A DNA stretch of 9,414 nt from Coriobacteriia bacterium (lineage in GTDB: Bacteria; Actinomycetota; Coriobacteriia; Anaerosomatales; PALSA-660). The first letter of the stretch is position 1; every line of letters starts with the position of its first letter. The notes beneath the pieces are model-generated. The model was given only the letters and a program-made list of their open reading frames with translations. It made no database searches and was not told the origin of the DNA. The stretch is taken from contig PKWR01000183.1 of assembly GCA_003133285.1 (NCBI GenBank), positions 1 to 9,414 on the forward strand. Reading direction: 5' to 3'. The position numbers and the translations under genes were made by a program. Below, piece by piece: positions 7,142-9,414 of the stretch.

Positions 7142-8428
7142 TCAGGGGGAGTTGACCGGATCCACATTCAGCAGACCCGTGAACTGCGGCAGCAGGACCC
7201 GCTGCCCTTGGTCCATCAGGTCGATCTGGTTGACAGGCACTCCCCACCCGCCGGAGGCATGGTCGCCGTTGGGCAGCAGGAAGTGCGTCGTGAGCACGCC
7301 CGTGGTCCGGTCGCGGAAGCTGCACCACACCTCCCAGGACTGACCGAGCGAGGGGTCGATCGTCCACGGGACCACGATCTTCGCGACCCCGTAGTCGTTG
7401 ACCGCCGCGGAGTAGGGACCGAGCATCGACTCCTTCGGATAGGTCGAACCGGAGCCCACGACACCGGAGACCGTCCCCGGAGCGTTCAGGACCGGCCGCG
7501 CGTAGATCACGAGCTTCGTGCCACTCGCGCTCTGCACCGGCCGGTACGGCTTCTCGATGTTCCACGTGGGAACGCCGAGGACCAGACCGCCGCCCGTGAA
7601 CCCGTCCGTCTGAAAGGCTCCGACGCTGAGTATCGCGGGCGAGTCTTGCCGCACGACCTCCAGCGAGTACTTCACACTCGGGGCATCGGCCTGACCCGGC
7701 GGGCCCAAGCGCGTCGGGTAGACCCTCTCGGGAAAGTGCAGGGGACGGATGTCGGTGCCGAAGCGGGGATCGGAGGTCAGGAAGTACTGGCCCTCCGTGA
7801 CGCTCTCGAATCGCGCGACGCCGGCGCTGTTCGACACGGCGTAGTAGGTCTCGCCCAGAGTGGACACATCGAGCAGCTGGACACGCACGCCGCTCTGGGC
7901 GAGGCTCACGTGGTCCGTCTGGAGCTGGACCTCAACTGTAACCTGCGACTTCTCAGCCCCCGGGTCCTTCTCCTGCCAGCCACTGACGTATCGCATGATG
8001 GAGACGGCGGGGTCGAGCACCTGGCCGACGGGTGAGGCGGTCACGATGACCTCCGTCACGTGCGTCCCCGTGGCGGGATCGACCTGAGGGACGAGGCTCG
8101 TCTCAACGCTGAAGGTGCCGACGGCCGAGGGCCAGGGCATCGTCGCAGGGATCGCGGCCGGCCAGGTCTCCCCTTCAGCAGGACGGTGGATGTCGCTGGC
8201 ATTCCTCGACAGGATCAGTGAAATGACCTCGTTGGCGACGGCGCCCGCCTCGGTACGTATGCGCGCCTTCGCGTACCAGGTGCTCGTCGCGATGAGCGTG
8301 GTCATGACGACGATGGCGATCGTCAGCAGGATCGCCGACGCCACCAGTGATTCGATGAGCGAGAAACCGCGATCGTCACGCGCGACGTGCGCGCGCGACG
8401 AAGTTGCCCGGGCCATGCTGCGGTCCAC
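7142..8428 (-). CDS. PilV/GspI-like minor prepilin with large beta-rich C-terminal extension
   Basis: 428 residues from GTG at 8428. An ATG four codons later (8416) is an alternative that keeps the signal intact. The leader ends ARDDRG, then FSLIESLVASAILLTIAIVVMTTLIATSTWY; cleavage is expected between G21 and F22, and E26 is the mature Glu5. The motif SLIESLVA is characteristic of PilV/GspI-type proteins. Typical members are about 120-200 residues, so this one has some 250 extra. Residues about 166-218 (SGVRVQLLD, then YYAVSNSAGVARFESVTEGQYFLTSD) look like a prealbumin/CNA-B or carboxypeptidase-regulatory-like beta sandwich. The remainder (VVGSGSTYPKESM, then SWEVWCSFRDRTTGV) also looks beta-rich, with no family recognised. 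It is the first gene of the I-J-K-like cluster. I infer membership of the tip/priming complex, with the extension exposed outside. Confidence 0.85.
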   Translation of the reverse strand: MDRSMARATSSRAHVARDDRGFSLIESLVASAILLTIAIVVMTTLIATSTWYAKARIRTEAGAVANEVISLILSRNASDIHRPAEGETWPAAIPATMPWPSAVGTFSVETSLVPQVDPATGTHVTEVIVTASPVGQVLDPAVSIMRYVSGWQEKDPGAEKSQVTVEVQLQTDHVSLAQSGVRVQLLDVSTLGETYYAVSNSAGVARFESVTEGQYFLTSDPRFGTDIRPLHFPERVYPTRLGPPGQADAPSVKYSLEVVRQDSPAILSVGAFQTDGFTGGGLVLGVPTWNIEKPYRPVQSASGTKLVIYARPVLNAPGTVSGVVGSGSTYPKESMLGPYSAAVNDYGVAKIVVPWTIDPSLGQSWEVWCSFRDRTTGVLTTHFLLPNGDHASGGWGVPVNQIDLMDQGQRVLLPQFTGLLNVDPVNSP

Positions 8429-8438
8429 TGCGGTCCGT

Positions 8439-8444
8439 CCCCCC
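8439..8444 (-). promoter_or_regulatory. G6 tract at the ribosome site of the PilV-like gene
   Basis: On the minus strand GGGGGGA is followed by CGGACCGCA and then the GTG at 8428, a spacer of 9 bases. This favours the GTG over the ATG at 8416, which would lie 21 bases away. No better Shine-Dalgarno sequence is visible. Confidence 0.4.
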
Positions 8445-8466
8445 GTGTCGGAGCACGCGCGCCGAA

Positions 8467-8525
8467 CGGGGCAGTTCCCCGGCCGACCACAGCCCCTGCC
8501 GACGTACTCCCACGCGGTCGCGTGG
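8467..8525 (-). other. Two hairpins in the leader of the prepilin operon
   Basis: The first inverted repeat is CCACGC/GCGTGG around a 4-base loop at 8510-8525. The second is CGGGG/CCCCG around a 5-base loop at 8467-8481. Both lie between the candidate promoter and the PilV-like start. Neither is followed by a T-run, so they do not look like intrinsic terminators. I compared the stretch with the remembered c-di-GMP-I riboswitch consensus and it does not fit. Confidence 0.4.
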
Positions 8526-8537
8526 CCCTGCGTAACG

Positions 8538-8543
8538 ATTATC
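8538..8543 (-). promoter_or_regulatory. Candidate -10 box (GATAAT) of the prepilin operon
   Basis: GATAAT on the minus strand matches TATAAT at five of six bases and sits in an AT-rich island (about 8530-8575) inside GC-rich DNA. The -35 region is poor: TTCAAT about 19 bases upstream is the nearest resemblance. If used, transcription would start near 8531 and give a leader of about 100 bases before the PilV-like start. A dedicated or activator-dependent promoter for the cluster is plausible. Confidence 0.35.
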
Positions 8544-8601
8544 GCCTACCGGATATCTGGCATTGAATGGTTGCGCGACGAGCGGCGCGGCCGGGTCGGG
8601 A

Positions 8602-8904
8602 TCATCTACGCTTCGTGTCCCCCGCGCCGGGACGACGCGTGAGCAGGTCGAGCAGCGTGCCATGCCCGTAGCGCAGTCCGGTGAGACCGCCGAAGCCCAG
8701 ACCCAGCGCGATCCACCACCAGACGTCGCTTCCGATCGAGAGCCCCCACCAGGCGAGCGCCGTGGCGATCGCAACGATCACGACGCCCCCGGCGACCAAC
8801 GCCCACGTGCCTCGACGGGTCAGGATGCGACCCACATAGCGCGCCAAGAACGCCGACGCGACGAACGCGACGACGCCTGCGATCACGGAGACCCCGCCGG
8901 ACAT
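8602..8904 (-). CDS. Small three-helix membrane protein of unknown function
   Basis: 100 residues. The ATG at 8904 is preceded by TGAGGG with a 4-5 base spacer, a good ribosome site. Hydrophobic segments lie at residues about 5-21, 33-53 and 61-77. They are separated by basic residues RYVGRILTRR and a short SIGSD turn, and the protein ends in the basic tail LLTRRPGAGDTKRR. The positive patches at 22-31 and 90-100 suggest a cytoplasmic first loop and C-terminus, hence an outside N-terminus. WWW at 62-64 and GLGFGGLTGLRYG are distinctive, but I recognise no family; a vague resemblance to small AtpZ/AtpI-like membrane proteins is too weak to name. The same frame is open upstream to an ATG at 9168, but that extra stretch is Arg/Pro-rich and has no ribosome site, so the short form is chosen. 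It lies between gatB and the prepilin operon, with a separate spacer on each side. Confidence 0.72.
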   Translation of the reverse strand: MSGGVSVIAGVVAFVASAFLARYVGRILTRRGTWALVAGGVVIVAIATALAWWGLSIGSDVWWWIALGLGFGGLTGLRYGHGTLLDLLTRRPGAGDTKRR

Positions 8905-9204
8905 CCAGCCCTCACACCCCTGTACGGTTGAAATGTGAGGAGGAGCGTACCATTCCGCGTGTAGAGACCGCGTGAACTTGGTGACGAACGGCTCTCGATT
9001 CGGCGCGAACGGGGCCTGCAGTGGGCCACGGCCGCCCGTGGCCTCGATACGGGACCGAAACGCACCGGTCCCGACGAGGATGACGGGACTGCTCGCCCGG
9101 AAGGGCCATGGACACACCCCTTGTCGGGGTGGACCTCGCTGTGAGGTCGAAGCCGGTGGCGAGCGCATATAGAGTGCGTCGGGAGCGTCGGCGGACTGGG
9201 AACG
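8905..9204. other. Intergenic region of about 300 bases with a cluster of hairpins
   Basis: No convincing gene lies here. Perfect inverted repeats follow closely: 9024-9031/9036-9043 (GGCCACGG, 4-base loop), 9050-9057/9066-9073 (CGGGACCG, 8-base loop), 9095-9098/9103-9106 (GCCC with loop GGAA), 9115-9120/9126-9131 (CACCCC, 5-base loop) and 9132-9137/9143-9148 (GACCTC, 5-base loop). None is followed by a T-run. The last two abut each other just downstream of gatB and could be part of its 3' end. No tRNA, rRNA or known riboswitch is recognised. Confidence 0.6.
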
Positions 9205-9414
9205 CTATGCGCCCAGCTTCCGGGCAAGGACCTCGTTGACCACTGCCGGGTTCGCCTGTCCCTGCGTCTCGCGCATCACGGCACCCACGAAGTACCCGAT
9301 GAGTCCGGTCTTGCCGTTGCGGTACTGCTCGACCTGACCGGGGCTGGCCGCCAAGACACGGTCGACGATCGCTTCGAGTTCCGAGACGTCGGAGACCTGC
9401 TTCATGCCGAGCCG
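9205..9414 (-). CDS. gatB: Aspartyl/glutamyl-tRNA(Asn/Gln) amidotransferase subunit B, C-terminal end only
   Basis: The last 69 codons and a TAG stop. The reading KQVSDVSELEAIVDRVLAASPGQVEQYRNGKTGLIGYFVGAVMRETQGQANPAVVNEVLARKLGA matches the YqeY-like tail domain that ends GatB: the LKQVSD-type start, the PxQVEQYRxGK motif, GYFVGxVMxxTxGxANP and the final LxRKL are all family hallmarks. GatB, with GatA and GatC, converts Glu-tRNA(Gln) or Asp-tRNA(Asn) to the amidated form in the cytoplasm; the tail domain contacts tRNA. The catalytic cradle domain lies outside the window. It is not functionally linked to the pilin genes and is separated from them by about 300 bases and a small membrane protein. 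Nothing looks damaged. Confidence 0.96.
   Translation of the reverse strand, partial: RLGMKQVSDVSELEAIVDRVLAASPGQVEQYRNGKTGLIGYFVGAVMRETQGQANPAVVNEVLARKLGA

Noticed and set aside
6372..8035. Two plus-strand open frames (323 and 335 residues) opposite the prepilin genes
   Set aside because: Both are antisense to genes with clear prepilin signals, and their composition is Arg/Pro/Ser-rich and low in complexity. They are shadows of the same codon bias.
8429..8601. c-di-GMP riboswitch before the pilin operon
   Set aside because: The context is attractive, but the AAACC and CAAAGCC core elements that I recall for the class I consensus are missing. Only generic hairpins are present.
8602..9168. 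Longer 188-residue form of the small membrane protein starting at 9168
   Set aside because: The extra 88 residues are Arg/Pro-rich, no ribosome site precedes 9168, and an ATG at 8904 has a good one. The open frame upstream is probably chance in GC-rich DNA.

Overview
The window is GC-rich and every supported gene lies on the minus strand. The gatB-type tail, class III (type IV pilin-like) signal peptides, OmpL47-like Ig-type repeats and Gly-rich modules fit a high-GC bacterium that makes type IV pili. I favour an Actinomycetota lineage, perhaps a Coriobacteriia/Anaerosomatales-like group. That guess comes from remembered gene style, not from a search.

Layout, in transcription order from the right end. 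(1) 9414-9205: the last 69 codons of gatB. (2) 9204-8905: a 300-base spacer with no convincing gene but five closely packed perfect inverted repeats. (3) 8904-8602: a 100-residue protein with three predicted membrane segments. (4) 8601-8429: a spacer with an AT-rich promoter-like island and two hairpins. (5) 8428-7142: a PilV/GspI-like prepilin with a large C-terminal beta-rich extension. (6) 7072-6347: a PilW/GspJ-like prepilin. (7) 6314 to beyond base 1: one uninterrupted frame of at least 2104 codons. It encodes a PilX/GspK-like membrane-anchored protein with a beta-helix-like region, about eleven Ig-like/OmpL47-like repeats, and two tandem glycine-rich domains. Its C-terminus lies outside the window.

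The prepilin order (I-like, J-like, K-like) matches the usual order of minor pilins that form the priming and tip complex of type IV pili and type II secretion pseudopili. The three genes are separated by 69 and 32 bases and look like one operon. The last protein is far too large to pack inside a pilus shaft. The most interesting reading is a giant, modular pilus-tip adhesin mounted on the minor-pilin complex. This is inference; the sequence directly shows the gene order, the N-terminal anchors and the modular repeats.

The coding of the giant gene was read by hand from the start codon to the window edge. The frame stays open with a consistent register at both ends. Long open frames on the plus strand across the same DNA are judged to be shadows.
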